16,019 bases of DNA from JAMXLO01 sp041487355 (GCA_041487355.1 JBGPND010000112.1:1-16019), one strand, 5' to 3'. Numbered from the stretch's first letter, positions 1-7,888 are shown. Notes: generated by a model from the sequence alone, not told the origin. Made by a program: numbers and translations.

Positions 1-536
1 GTCGTTGCCATATCGAGCAGAAACGGCCTGTCGTCGCCGTTTGGCGCGGCGAACGACCAGGGATCGGTGCCGAGCTTCGCCGCCTTGCCGAAAGTCGGTG
101 CCACCTGGATGCTGGAGGCGGAGGTGCAGGCCATGCCGATCAGCCCGGCCTTCGCCGCCATCAGCGTGTAATAGCCGGTGGCACCGAAATGCGCCGAGTT
201 GCGCACGGTCGCGATCGCCATGCCGGATTGCTTCGCCTTGTCGATCGCCACCTGCATGGCGTAATGCGCCGGCACGTGGCCCAGCCCGCCGCCGCCATCG
301 ATCAGCGCGGACACCGGCGTCTGCTTCACGATCTTCGGCCGCGCAGCCATCTTCGCCCGCCCGCTCCGGCGCAGCCGGTCATAGCCCGGCAGCATCGACA
401 TGCCATGGCTGTCCACGCCGTGCAGATCGGCCCAGGAGAGGATGTCGGCGGTCGGTTCGGCGTTCTCCTCGGGCATGCCCCAGGCGGTCAGGATGGCTTT
501 GATCTGCGCGCGATGCGCTGCATACGGTGCCGGCAT
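1..536 (-). CDS. Ldh2-type malate/L-lactate dehydrogenase family protein (partial, 3' end outside window)
   Basis: The visible part is the N-terminal 178 residues; the gene continues past base 1. Members of this family are NAD(P)-dependent 2-oxoacid/2-hydroxyacid oxidoreductases (malate, lactate, ureidoglycolate and related substrates) with a fold unrelated to classical malate dehydrogenase. Seen here: an N-terminal helical segment, ADLHGVDSHG around residues 36-45, the glycine-rich run IDGGGGLGHVPAHYAM near 79-94, RNSAHFGATGYY at 112-123 (the HFG histidine is the conserved catalytic one in the family), and GTDPWSFAAP at 156-165. The ATG at 536 is supported by a strong GGAGGAGGT site a few bases upstream, and the family normally starts this close to the ADL-DSHG motif. 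The substrate cannot be read from the sequence. It is divergent from the nitroreductase at 645. Family assignment is firm. Confidence 0.9.
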   Translation of the reverse strand, partial: MPAPYAAHRAQIKAILTAWGMPEENAEPTADILSWADLHGVDSHGMSMLPGYDRLRRSGRAKMAARPKIVKQTPVSALIDGGGGLGHVPAHYAMQVAIDKAKQSGMAIATVRNSAHFGATGYYTLMAAKAGLIGMACTSASSIQVAPTFGKAAKLGTDPWSFAAPNGDDRPFLLDMAT

Positions 537-600
537 ATGGACCTCCTCCAGGTTGGTGCGCAGCCTTGCGCGGTCGCGACATTCCGGCAAGGGTGGATGG

Positions 601-635
601 CAGTGATCAGTGACCAGTGATCAGTGATCAGTAGG
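601..635. repeat. Tandem heptamer repeat, five units of CAGTGAT-like sequence
   Basis: Five consecutive 7-base units are seen: CAGTGAT, CAGTGAC, CAGTGAT, CAGTGAT and CAGTAGG, the last decayed. They create three TGATCA palindromes (604-609, 618-623, 625-630). The array lies in the 108-base gap between the divergent dehydrogenase and nitroreductase genes and ends at the nitroreductase ribosome binding site. It could be a simple slipped-strand repeat or a set of protein-binding sites; the sequence does not decide. Confidence 0.8.
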
Positions 636-644
636 GAGAGTCCG

Positions 645-1466
645 ATGGATGGCGCAGAGCTTTTGCAGGCGCGGTTCGGGATCGATCTGCCTGGCGTGAC
701 GGTGCCGCCGGAAGTGGCGCCGCTGCTGGATCGGCGGGTGACGCGCCGCTACACGGACCAGCCGGTGCCCGACTCGCTGCTCGACGCGCTGCTCGCCGCG
801 GCGCAATCCGCGCCCACCAAGTCCGATCTTCAGCAGTATTCCGTCGTGGTGATGCGCGATCCTGTGCGCATCAAGCAGATCGCCGACTGGATCGGCACGA
901 TGGACTGGATCGCTTCGGCGCCGGTGTTCCTGGTGTGGTGCGGCGACATGCGACGCAACCAGCGCCTGTGCGAGTTGCACGGTATGCCGCATGCCAACAA
1001 CAACCTCGACACCTTCCTCAACACCGCGGTGGATTGCACGCTGGCGATGGCGCAGTTCATCGCCGCCGCGGACGCGGCCGGGCTCGGTACCTGTCCGATC
1101 AGCTATGTGCGCAGCCACATCGAGCGCGTCACGCCGCTGCTGTCGCTGCCGCCAGGCGTGTATCCCGTCTCGGGCCTGACCATCGGCTGGCCGGTGTTCC
1201 GTCGTCCGGTGTCGATGCGCCTGCCGCCATCGGTGGTGGTGCATCGCGAACGCTACGATGACACGCAGCAGGACGCGCACATCCGCGCCTATGACGAACG
1301 CCGCCGCACGCGCGAGCCTGTTGCGCCAGGCAGCCTGAAGAACAACGACGTCTATCCGCCGCGTGAAGGCGTTGGCTGGAGCGAGAACGTCGCGCGCCAG
1401 CTTTCCGTGCCGGAACGCTTCGGCTTCGCCGCCTACCTCAAGACAAGAGGGTTCGATCTTGCCTGA
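645..1466 (+). CDS. Nitroreductase family protein (FMN-dependent oxidoreductase)
   Basis: The 273-residue product has the usual nitroreductase landmarks: the basic FMN-phosphate segment RRVTRRYTDQPVP near residues 31-43, SAPTKSDLQQYSVVVM near 58-73, a central helix with NTAVDCTLAMAQFIAAADAAGLGTCPI around 127-154, and a GWPVFRRP turn. Family members use NAD(P)H and bound FMN, usually as soluble homodimers, to reduce nitro compounds, quinones or flavins; the natural substrate here is unknown. I chose the ATG at 645 over the in-frame GTG at 624 because GTAGGGAGAG sits directly upstream of 645, and 624 lies inside the heptamer repeat. The 3' end overlaps the start of the NUDIX gene, so the two are probably co-transcribed and translationally coupled. 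The C-terminus, past about residue 190, extends beyond the minimal domain. Confidence 0.92.
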   Translation: MDGAELLQARFGIDLPGVTVPPEVAPLLDRRVTRRYTDQPVPDSLLDALLAAAQSAPTKSDLQQYSVVVMRDPVRIKQIADWIGTMDWIASAPVFLVWCGDMRRNQRLCELHGMPHANNNLDTFLNTAVDCTLAMAQFIAAADAAGLGTCPISYVRSHIERVTPLLSLPPGVYPVSGLTIGWPVFRRPVSMRLPPSVVVHRERYDDTQQDAHIRAYDERRRTREPVAPGSLKNNDVYPPREGVGWSENVARQLSVPERFGFAAYLKTRGFDLA

Positions 1467-2112
1467 AGACCACATCCATCACGCACCGCTCATCGACCAG
1501 AGCGAGCCTCCCCGTCCGAGGACTGTTCGCGCGCGCCACGCCGCCAGCATCATCCTGCTGCGGCCGCGCGGCGACGATCCGGAGATGCTGATGGGCATGC
1601 GTGGCGCGAAGCACCGCTTCATGCCGAACCGCCTGGTGTTTCCCGGCGGCGCGGTCGATCGCGCCGATCTCACCGCGCCCCGCGCGACCGAGCCGCAGCC
1701 GCACACGCTGCGGCATCTGCGCAAGGCGGCCAACGAGCATCTCGCGCACGGCCTGGCCATCGCGGCGGCGCGCGAACTGGAGGAGGAGACCGGGCTCAGC
1801 CTGGGGAACCCACCGCAGCTCGACGGCATCGAGTATCTCTGCCGCGCGGTCACGCCGCCGAGCAATCCGATTCGCTTCAATGCGCGCTTCCTGCTGGTGC
1901 ACGCGGATCGCGCATCCGGCACGCTTGCCGGCTCGGGGGAGCTGGAGAACCTGCGCTATTACGGCATGCACGAGGCGATGGCACTGGATCTCGCCATGCC
2001 GACGCGGATGGTGATCGAGCGGCTGCGCATCTGGCTTGCGCTGTCACCAGACGAGCGTATCGCCCTGACCCACACACCGATCCTGCGGCGCCGCGCCTGG
2101 CGGATGGAGTAG
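1459..2112 (+). CDS. NUDIX hydrolase, NUDT19-like subgroup with split Nudix box
   Basis: This predicted 217-residue protein starts at a TTG inside the last codons of the nitroreductase gene. The TTG is preceded by AAGAGGG at a spacing of about 8 bases, and no ATG or GTG fits as well. VFPGGAVDRADL near residues 60-71 and RELEEETGL at 105-113 match the two halves of the Nudix motif (GG, then REUxEExGU). They are separated by about 35 residues instead of the usual short spacing, as in the NUDT7/NUDT19-like group. NUDIX enzymes hydrolyse nucleoside diphosphates linked to another group, such as NADH, CoA esters or ADP-ribose, using Mg2+ bound by the REUxEE glutamates. Overlap with an FMN oxidoreductase gene would suit a housecleaning role on nucleotide cofactors, but that is inference. 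The next base after the stop begins repeat copy A. Confidence 0.88.
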   Translation: MPEDHIHHAPLIDQSEPPRPRTVRARHAASIILLRPRGDDPEMLMGMRGAKHRFMPNRLVFPGGAVDRADLTAPRATEPQPHTLRHLRKAANEHLAHGLAIAAARELEEETGLSLGNPPQLDGIEYLCRAVTPPSNPIRFNARFLLVHADRASGTLAGSGELENLRYYGMHEAMALDLAMPTRMVIERLRIWLALSPDERIALTHTPILRRRAWRME

Positions 2113-2247
2113 TACCAAATCAAGTTGGGTGGTGACGCAGTCGTCGCCATCCCTACTCCGTGATGCCCGGGCTTGACCCGGGCATCCGCACCAGCACCGG
2201 TGCGGCGGCAGATGGCCGGGTCAAGCCCGGCCATGACAAAGAGAACG
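2113..2247. repeat. Hairpin repeat copy A (REP/MITE-like) in a convergent gap
   Basis: The gap between two converging stops holds two self-complementary units. The first, at 2162-2186, has GATGCCCGGG pairing with CCCGGGCATC around a CTTGA loop. The second, at 2212-2234, has ATGGCCGGG pairing with CCCGGCCAT around a TCAAG loop. The two units are also inverted relative to each other, separated by about 25 bases. The left flank TACCAAATCAAGTTGG resembles that of copy B, and CCCTACTCC near 2150 matches the inverted right flank of copy B. It may act as a bidirectional transcription stop or mRNA 3'-end stabiliser; no T tract is present. Confidence 0.85.
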
Positions 2248-3393
2248 TCAGTTGAAGCGGATCATGCCGGGGTTGATAAATGGGCTGCGGGTGAGCGCCT
2301 GGCCCGGCTTCCAGGCCAGGCGGAAATACAGTGCCGCCACCTCGGCGTAGTTCTCGAATGTGTCGGCGGCCGCCCAGGCCTTGCCATGCAGCTGATCCGC
2401 CGCGGCACCGTCGCCCCTCACACGTTTGACATCCGACCAAAGCTCGTATGCGGCCGAGCTGGATGGATCGATCTGGACCGCTTTCGCCAATTTCTGATCC
2501 GCGGCGTCGATCTCGTTGAGGCTCAGCAACGCAGCTCCCCATGTCATGTATGCAGTCGCCAGCAGCGTCTTATCAAATTTCGGCTGGTTCGCCAGCAGCT
2601 CCTCGACATGCTGCGCCGCCTTGCGGTAGTGGCCGAGCTGAACATCGACGAACGCGGCATTCAACGCCGCGGCCGCGTCATCCGGATCCGATGTGGTCGC
2701 GGCATGGAACCACGAATCGGCCTCGTCGAGTTTGCCGCGGAACAACGCCATGATGCCTTGCAGGTTCTCCAGCACCGATCGGTCGAAACTGACCGGTGTC
2801 TGCGGCAACTGCGCCTTGGTGTCGTTGATCAGCGCCTCGGCTTGGCTGAAATCGCCATCGGCGGTGTGAATCTCCAGCAGATAGAGCGCCGTGATGTACG
2901 GGTCGATCCGCGTCATCCCGAGCAGGGCGGCGCGGTGCACCAAGGCGGCCAGGGACTCGCCCTGCTGCAAGGTGAGCTGCTCCTGGAAGGGTGGCGTGTG
3001 GATCCTGCCGCCGAGCCCGCTGCCGCTGACCAGCATCTTGATCACACCGTCCTCGCCCAGCAGCGTCAGCTTGATCTGTTCCGGCAGATAGCCAAGCTGC
3101 GCCTGCAGCGCGATGGCGACCGACTGCATCCGAACCGCCTCGGCGATCGCCATGCCGACGCCCTTGTTGTTGCCCGCACGAATCTCCGGAACCGTCAGGA
3201 CTGACGGGGTGGAGCAGATCTGCGTCACCTCATAGGTGAGCATGCCGCTCAGCGTCTCGGCGTCCACGGTGAGCTTGTCGAGCTTGCCTGCCACCGCGGC
3301 GTCGAGGACAACGCTGGTGGGGTGCAGCACGGTATCCGCACCGATCGCCGACGCGATCAGCATCAGGAACATGGTGAGTGTCGTCAGGTCCAT
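2248..3393 (-). CDS. Hypothetical TPR-repeat protein with N-terminal membrane segment
   Basis: The 381-residue product has no name I recognise. Residues 5-19 (TLTMFLMLIASAIGA) are hydrophobic and could be an uncleaved anchor or a weak signal peptide. Residues 65-175 form a conserved-looking region with IRAGNNKGVGMAIAEAV, LTLLGEDGVIKMLVSG and IDPYITALYLLE. From about 205 to 345 there are three to four helix-turn-helix units of TPR type, for example a unit ending in ATTSDPDDAAAALNAAFVDVQLGHYRKAA and one ending in AVQIDPSSSAAYELWSDVKRVRGD. TPR arrays usually mediate protein-protein contact. The ATG at 3393 has only a modest GGGGA upstream. It converges with the NUDIX gene and lies 93 bases downstream of the metallo-hydrolase in the same direction, so shared transcription is possible but unproven. 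Confidence 0.75.
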   Translation of the reverse strand: MDLTTLTMFLMLIASAIGADTVLHPTSVVLDAAVAGKLDKLTVDAETLSGMLTYEVTQICSTPSVLTVPEIRAGNNKGVGMAIAEAVRMQSVAIALQAQLGYLPEQIKLTLLGEDGVIKMLVSGSGLGGRIHTPPFQEQLTLQQGESLAALVHRAALLGMTRIDPYITALYLLEIHTADGDFSQAEALINDTKAQLPQTPVSFDRSVLENLQGIMALFRGKLDEADSWFHAATTSDPDDAAAALNAAFVDVQLGHYRKAAQHVEELLANQPKFDKTLLATAYMTWGAALLSLNEIDAADQKLAKAVQIDPSSSAAYELWSDVKRVRGDGAAADQLHGKAWAAADTFENYAEVAALYFRLAWKPGQALTRSPFINPGMIRFN

Positions 3394-3486
3394 GGCCCAT
3401 CCCCGGAGCCCGCCCGGTGGGGCTGACTATCCGGAACCTAGCACCACGCTGTTGCCTTCGGGTAACGCTTTGGCAGTGGCACGGCG

Positions 3487-4320
3487 CTATGCCGCGCGCC
3501 ACTGTTCCCCGTCGCGCAGCACCTTCCCTTCCGCTTCCAGCTTCAAGAGATGCGCCAGAACGTTGCGTTCGGCGGCGCTGCGCAGCCGCGGATGCACCTG
3601 CGAATAGAGCGTATCCATCAGCGCATAGGTCCCGGCAGCCCCTCCGGCCAGTGCCGACTCGATCGCCCGCTCGCGCGCCATGCGGTGGGTCAACATCTCG
3701 CGCACCAGCTCGCGCGGTTCCGGCAGCTTCGGGCCATGGCCCGGCAGAAACACATCGTCGGTCCGGTCAAGCAGCAGACGCAGGCTGGCGAAATAGTCCG
3801 CCATGTCGCCGCCTGGCGGGCTCACCACGCTGGTCGACCACGACATCACGTGGTCGGCGCTAAACAGCACCGCGGTGCCGTCGCTCGCTCGCAGGGCGAA
3901 GCAGAGATGGTCGGAGGCATGGCCCGGCGTGTGGATCGCCGTCATGCCCGCGACGACATCGCCGTCGGCCAGCTTGATGTCGGCCTCGAAGGTCTCGCTG
4001 CCGCTCAGGCGGAATCCCACCGTCGGCGCGCCGGTCGCCTCCCGCAGGGCGGGCACCGCCCCGACATGGTCGTGATGGGTATGGCTCACCAGGATCAGCG
4101 CGACATTGGGGCCGGTAGCGCGCAGGATCGCCTCGACATGCTCCGGATGGTCCTCCGGGCCGGGATCCAGCACCACCAGGCCTTCCGGCGTGTCAACCAG
4201 ATAGGTGTTGGTGCCGTAATAGGTCATTGGACCGGGATTGGCGGCGACGATCCGGGAAATGCCGGGCATCACCGGCTGGACCGCGCCGCGTTCGGGCTCG
4301 GGTTCGGTCAGGAAGGGCAT
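3487..4320 (-). CDS. Metallo-beta-lactamase-fold hydrolase, LACTB2-like, with C-terminal winged helix
   Basis: The 277-residue product carries the zinc motif HTHHDH at residues 80-85, further metal ligands at H134 (TPGHASDH), D156 (SADHV) and H195 (PGHG), and YYGTNTYLVDTPEG near 34-47 as the first strand pair. The last ~35 residues (VHPRLRSAAERNVLAHLLKLEAEGKV) fit the winged-helix tail found in LACTB2-type proteins. Relatives act as endoribonucleases, thioesterases or glyoxalase II-like enzymes; the substrate here cannot be assigned. The start at 4320 is chosen because GAGGA lies six bases upstream; an upstream in-frame start at 4407 would add a 29-residue basic leader with no family match. 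It is divergent from the DUF4286-like gene across a 110-base gap. Confidence 0.9.
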   Translation of the reverse strand: MPFLTEPEPERGAVQPVMPGISRIVAANPGPMTYYGTNTYLVDTPEGLVVLDPGPEDHPEHVEAILRATGPNVALILVSHTHHDHVGAVPALREATGAPTVGFRLSGSETFEADIKLADGDVVAGMTAIHTPGHASDHLCFALRASDGTAVLFSADHVMSWSTSVVSPPGGDMADYFASLRLLLDRTDDVFLPGHGPKLPEPRELVREMLTHRMARERAIESALAGGAAGTYALMDTLYSQVHPRLRSAAERNVLAHLLKLEAEGKVLRDGEQWRAA

Positions 4321-4430
4321 CGCGTCCTCGTTGCGTTCGGCGCGCGTACATGCAGCAAAGCGGCGGGGCTGGCAACGTGGTGCCACGGCATGCCAGGATC
4401 GCCGCAAGCGATACCCGGAGGGAGGGTGCC
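4321..4430. promoter_or_regulatory. Divergent intergenic region between metallo-hydrolase and DUF4286-like genes
   Basis: Both genes point away from this 110-base stretch, so promoters in both directions are expected here. I see no convincing -35/-10 pair. A short inverted repeat, TGGCA then TGCCA spaced by ACGTGG, lies around 4369-4384 and could be an operator. The plus-strand gene has an unusually purine-rich site GGAGGGAGG just before its ATG. Confidence 0.35.
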
Positions 4431-5066
4431 ATGGCCAAGGGGCTGCTGTTCGCGTCGTTCGATTTCTCCACCGCCCACGCCGACGAGTTCCACGACTGGT
4501 ACGACCTGGAACACATCCCGGAGCGGCTGCGCGTGCCCGGCTTCATCAACGCGGAGCGCTGGATCAGTGACGAGAACCCGAACGTGGCGGTGGCCACCTA
4601 CGACCTGGACACGCTCGGCGTCTTGCGGGGCGCTCCGTATCTGGCGATCGGCGGGACGAATTCGTCGGTGTGGACCAAGCGCGTCACCGCAATGGCCCAC
4701 CGCATCATGCGCTACGAGGGCGACCAGCTCGTACCGGGCGATGTCGCGGCGCCGGCCGGCGCGGGTGGCCTGCTCGTCGCGTCGATGAATGTGGATCCGG
4801 CGGCCGAACCCGAGTTCAACGAGTGGTACAATGCCGAGCACCTGCCGCAGCTTGCCGCGGTGCCCGGCGTGCTGTGCGCGCGCCGGTTCAGCTCGACGGC
4901 GGCGGATCGCGAGCGGAAGTATCTGGCGCTGTATCACATGACCGGCCCGGAGGTGTCGCGCTCCGATGCCTGGACCAAGGCGGCGGACACCGAATGGACC
5001 CGCCGCATCCGCCCGCATTTCCGCGACCTGCTGGTGCTGCGCTGCCGCCGCTATCAGCGACAGTAA
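4431..5066 (+). CDS. DUF4286-like protein with internally duplicated dimeric alpha-beta barrel domain
   Basis: The 211-residue product is two copies of the same ~100-residue unit. Residues 20-44 read FHDWYDLEHIPERLRVPGF, and residues 129-147 read FNEWYNAEHLPQLAAVPGV. Both copies keep the WY-x2-EH-[IL]P core followed by a VPG turn and an R-rich strand. This matches proteins annotated as DUF4286 or EthD-like ferredoxin-fold dimers, whose members often bind small aromatic or polyketide compounds; no activity can be assigned here. The ATG at 4431 has GGAGGGAGG immediately upstream. In a two-domain chain the usual dimer would form within one polypeptide. Its stop is followed directly by repeat copy B. 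Confidence 0.82.
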   Translation: MAKGLLFASFDFSTAHADEFHDWYDLEHIPERLRVPGFINAERWISDENPNVAVATYDLDTLGVLRGAPYLAIGGTNSSVWTKRVTAMAHRIMRYEGDQLVPGDVAAPAGAGGLLVASMNVDPAAEPEFNEWYNAEHLPQLAAVPGVLCARRFSSTAADRERKYLALYHMTGPEVSRSDAWTKAADTEWTRRIRPHFRDLLVLRCRRYQRQ

Positions 5067-5224
5067 TATCAAATCGCGTTGGTGCACCATGCCTTCACCG
5101 TCATGGTCGGGCTTGTCCCGGCCATCCGTACAAGTACTGGTGCCGCGACGGATGGCCGGGACAAGCCCAGCCATGACGATAGGAGTAGGGCCGCTGGGTC
5201 ATCCCTTATGGCATGACGAGCAGC
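5067..5224. repeat. Hairpin repeat copy B (REP/MITE-like) in a convergent gap
   Basis: Two 28-base arms at 5100-5127 and 5150-5177 are inverted copies of each other with two mismatches, separated by 22 bases. Each arm also folds on itself around a CTTGT/ACAAG loop. The left flank TATCAAATCGCGTTGG matches copy A's left flank at most positions. The right flank GGGTCATCCC followed by GGCATGAC resembles the right end of copy C (GGGTCATTGATTC and GGTATGAC). The element fills the gap between the converging DUF4286-like and EamA stops. Confidence 0.87.
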
Positions 5225-6193
5225 TCAGGCCGCCGCGCGCTCCTCCGCCCGGCGCACCCGCTCGCGGTAGACGTTGTAGGTGCCGGACGCCGCCACCACG
5301 GCGGCGCCGACCAGCGTGTTCCATGACGGCAGGTCGCCGAACATCAGGAAGCCTGCCGCCACGCCCCAGGGCAGCATGGTGTACTCGTACGGTGCCAGCG
5401 CCGACACCGGTGCCAGAGCGTAGGCGCGCGCATAGACGCAATGCGCCAGACCGCTCGACAATCCGAGGAAGCCCAGGGCCAGCCATGCAACCGGCCCGAT
5501 ATGTCCGGGCATCGGCAACGCCGGCAGCATCAGCAGCCCGGTCAGCGTGTGGCAGATCAGCAGCCAGAACGCCTGGCATTCCGGTGTCTCGGTGGTGGTC
5601 AACTGTCGCGTCATGATGCGTGTCACCGACATCACGACCGTGCCGACAAGCAGCAGCACGACCACCGGGGTCCACAGATCGCCGCCCGGGCGCAGCATGA
5701 TCAGCACGCCGCCAAATCCGACCAGCGTGGACAGCGCCCGGCGCCAGCGGATGCGCTCGCCCAGCATCGGCACCGCCAGCACGGTCATGATCAGCGGCGC
5801 GGTGAAGCCGACCGCGTAGGTGTCGGCCAGGCTCATCGACTGCCATGACAGGTACCACGTCACGGAAACGAAGGAGGAGAGAGCGCTGCGCCACAGCACC
5901 AGGCCCCAGCGCACCGGCACGAGACGCCGCCATCCCTCGCCGCCAGGCCTTCCCACCGTCAAGGCCACCACCGTTGCCATGCCGAAGACGCCGCGCCACA
6001 GCATCGCCCCGGCGACGCCGGCGGTGGGCAGGGTCCACTTCGCCATGGCGTCGCCCAGCGTCCAGATGATGTAGGCCAGCACCGCCAGCCCGATGCCGCG
6101 CACCGTGTCGGAGGCGTTATCGGTGAGCACCCGCGGCGCTGGCGCCGCGACGGCTTGCGGCACGACGTCAGCCAACGTCACGTTCCCCCTCAC
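5225..6193 (-). CDS. EamA/DMT-superfamily membrane transporter
   Basis: The 322-residue protein has about ten hydrophobic helices in two related halves. Residues 33-80, 95-115, 121-141 and 151-168 belong to the first EamA unit, and 173-306 to the second. MLGERIRW near 143-150 is the typical helix 4/5 linker with a conserved GE. EamA proteins export metabolites or, in some cases, flip lipid-linked sugars. The start is uncertain. The outermost GTG at 6193 has AAGGGGA too close to it, while a TTG at 6175 or GTG at 6181 would use the better AGGGGGA site and trim 4-6 residues. The gene begins 21 bases after the GT-C-like gene ends and is probably in the same operon, so a role in moving a sugar precursor is possible. 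Confidence 0.9.
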   Translation of the reverse strand: MRGNVTLADVVPQAVAAPAPRVLTDNASDTVRGIGLAVLAYIIWTLGDAMAKWTLPTAGVAGAMLWRGVFGMATVVALTVGRPGGEGWRRLVPVRWGLVLWRSALSSFVSVTWYLSWQSMSLADTYAVGFTAPLIMTVLAVPMLGERIRWRRALSTLVGFGGVLIMLRPGGDLWTPVVVLLLVGTVVMSVTRIMTRQLTTTETPECQAFWLLICHTLTGLLMLPALPMPGHIGPVAWLALGFLGLSSGLAHCVYARAYALAPVSALAPYEYTMLPWGVAAGFLMFGDLPSWNTLVGAAVVAASGTYNVYRERVRRAEERAAA

Positions 6194-6214
6194 GTCCCCT
6201 TGGGTCCACCGCGC

Positions 6215-7888
6215 TCAGTCCTTTGGCGTGTAGAGGCGGTAGCGGCCCCATTCCGCAGTCAACTGGTAGTGCGACCATACCTCGGCGAACAGCGGATGGC
6301 GCTTGAAGTACGCGACGAAGTCGAACTGGCTGCCGCACCAGGGGATGCCCGGATCGGTATCGACCAGCACCGCCGCGGGTGGCACCCGAGCGAAGTCCTC
6401 CGCCACGGTGCGATAGACGAAGAACTCCGGCCGCCCCATCTCCCACACCGCGCGGTAGCGCCGGCCGTCCGCCAGGCACGTGTGATAGGCGCCCTGCAGC
6501 AGCCACATGTTCATGGTGCGCAGCGTGGACTGCACCCCGGCATAGTTCAGCGCCGGATAGATCGGATAGATGCCGGGCGACAGCACCAGCACGCGCTCCC
6601 CCGCCGCCTCGCGCTCCAGCAAGGCGGTGAGGCCCGCCACCTGATCGTCCGGATAGGCGAGCTGCTTCCACGGAGCCTCGCCGTTCGACACGGCATACAG
6701 CGCGAACAACCCACCGAGCACTGCGGCGACTGCGTAGGGCGCCGGCGCGGCCACGGTGATGCGCCGCCGGTCGAGCCAGCGCGCCGCCAGCACGCCGCCC
6801 AGGCCGCAGGCGAACAGCTCGATCGGCAGGATGTGGTAGGACCAGCCCTTGTGCTGCGCGATCGCCGAAGCGAGTGCCGCCACCGCGGCCAGAGCGAGCA
6901 GCGGCGGCAGGGCTCCGCCTGCAGCGCGCAACGGGATCGGCCGGCGGCGGAACGTCACGAACAGCAAAGGCAGCAGCAGGCAGATGACTGCGCCCATCCG
7001 TGGCGTCACCAGCACCTGCCAAACGCTCAGCCCGCCGAGGCCCAGATAGAAGTCCCAGACCAACGGCACCACGGTGCCGAGATAGTCGGGAAACACCAGC
7101 GGCAGCGATGCGAGATAGACGGCCCAGACGCCAACCATCAGCCGGGGCATCGGATCGCGCAGGCTGCGCCGCAGTGCCACGCCAAGCCCCGGCAGGAAGG
7201 CGCCTTCCGGCCGGCGGCCCAGCAACACGCACAGCTCGACCAGCGCCGGGACGCCGAGGAAGTGCGGCTTCAGGGCAAACGCAACACCGGCGAGCAGGCC
7301 GACGGCGACCCGCCCGCGCGGCACCGCACCCGAAGCACGCCGCGCGGCCGCGAGCACATAAGGCAATGCCGCGACCGCCATCAGATGCTCGCGCTGGCCA
7401 AAATCATAGCCGGCGTCGAACAGGAACAGCGCCGGCAGAACGTCCAGGAAGGCCCGCTCCACGGGCCCTTCCGCGCCGCGGTCGCGCACCCGCATGACGA
7501 GCCACCAGCAGAATCCGCCATACGCGAACAGGCACAGAAGCAGCGCCGCGACGCCATCCAGCGGGGTAACCGCCGCGATCGCCGCCGGGATCAGGTTCAG
7601 CACGAAGATCAGCGGCGGGTTGACGTCGATCAGGTCGGAATACAGATGCTCGCCCGCCAGCCAGCGCTGACTGAACTGCAGCACGGCCGCAACGTCGTGG
7701 TTGAGCGGCGGGGCCAATACGATCGGCACGAACACCAGCGCCGGAAGCAGAGCCGGCAGCCGGTGCCACAGCGCCCGCCCCAGATATTCCACACCGAGCG
7801 TCCAGAAGCGCCGGCGTTCCGTCAGCCCGACGGCCGCCTCGATTCGCCGCCGATCCAGAGGGCGCATGCGCATGGCGGGCGCATCCAT
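6215..7888 (-). CDS. Polytopic membrane protein, GT-C glycosyltransferase-like
   Basis: The 557-residue protein has about ten membrane helices over residues 45-400, followed by a ~150-residue C-terminal non-membrane domain. After the first helix it has PLNHDVAAVLQFSQRW (61-76) and SDLIDVNPPLIF (84-95), the kind of acidic first outer loop that carries the catalytic Asp in GT-C enzymes such as PMT/ArnT relatives. FGQREHLM (163-170) and HKGWSYHILP (346-355) look like further conserved family motifs. GT-C enzymes use polyprenyl-phosphate sugars on the outer face of the membrane. The start at 7888 avoids overlap with the divergent methyltransferase; the open frame continues upstream to 8185, but that part is antisense to it. 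No strong Shine-Dalgarno site is seen, so the start is uncertain. It heads a minus-strand pair with the EamA gene. Enzymatic assignment is inference. Confidence 0.78.
   Translation of the reverse strand: MDAPAMRMRPLDRRRIEAAVGLTERRRFWTLGVEYLGRALWHRLPALLPALVFVPIVLAPPLNHDVAAVLQFSQRWLAGEHLYSDLIDVNPPLIFVLNLIPAAIAAVTPLDGVAALLLCLFAYGGFCWWLVMRVRDRGAEGPVERAFLDVLPALFLFDAGYDFGQREHLMAVAALPYVLAAARRASGAVPRGRVAVGLLAGVAFALKPHFLGVPALVELCVLLGRRPEGAFLPGLGVALRRSLRDPMPRLMVGVWAVYLASLPLVFPDYLGTVVPLVWDFYLGLGGLSVWQVLVTPRMGAVICLLLPLLFVTFRRRPIPLRAAGGALPPLLALAAVAALASAIAQHKGWSYHILPIELFACGLGGVLAARWLDRRRITVAAPAPYAVAAVLGGLFALYAVSNGEAPWKQLAYPDDQVAGLTALLEREAAGERVLVLSPGIYPIYPALNYAGVQSTLRTMNMWLLQGAYHTCLADGRRYRAVWEMGRPEFFVYRTVAEDFARVPPAAVLVDTDPGIPWCGSQFDFVAYFKRHPLFAEVWSHYQLTAEWGRYRLYTPKD

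Noticed and set aside
624..644. GTG at 624 as the nitroreductase start
   Set aside because: It lies within the heptamer repeat and lacks a ribosome site of its own; the ATG at 645 has a good one and fits the family length.
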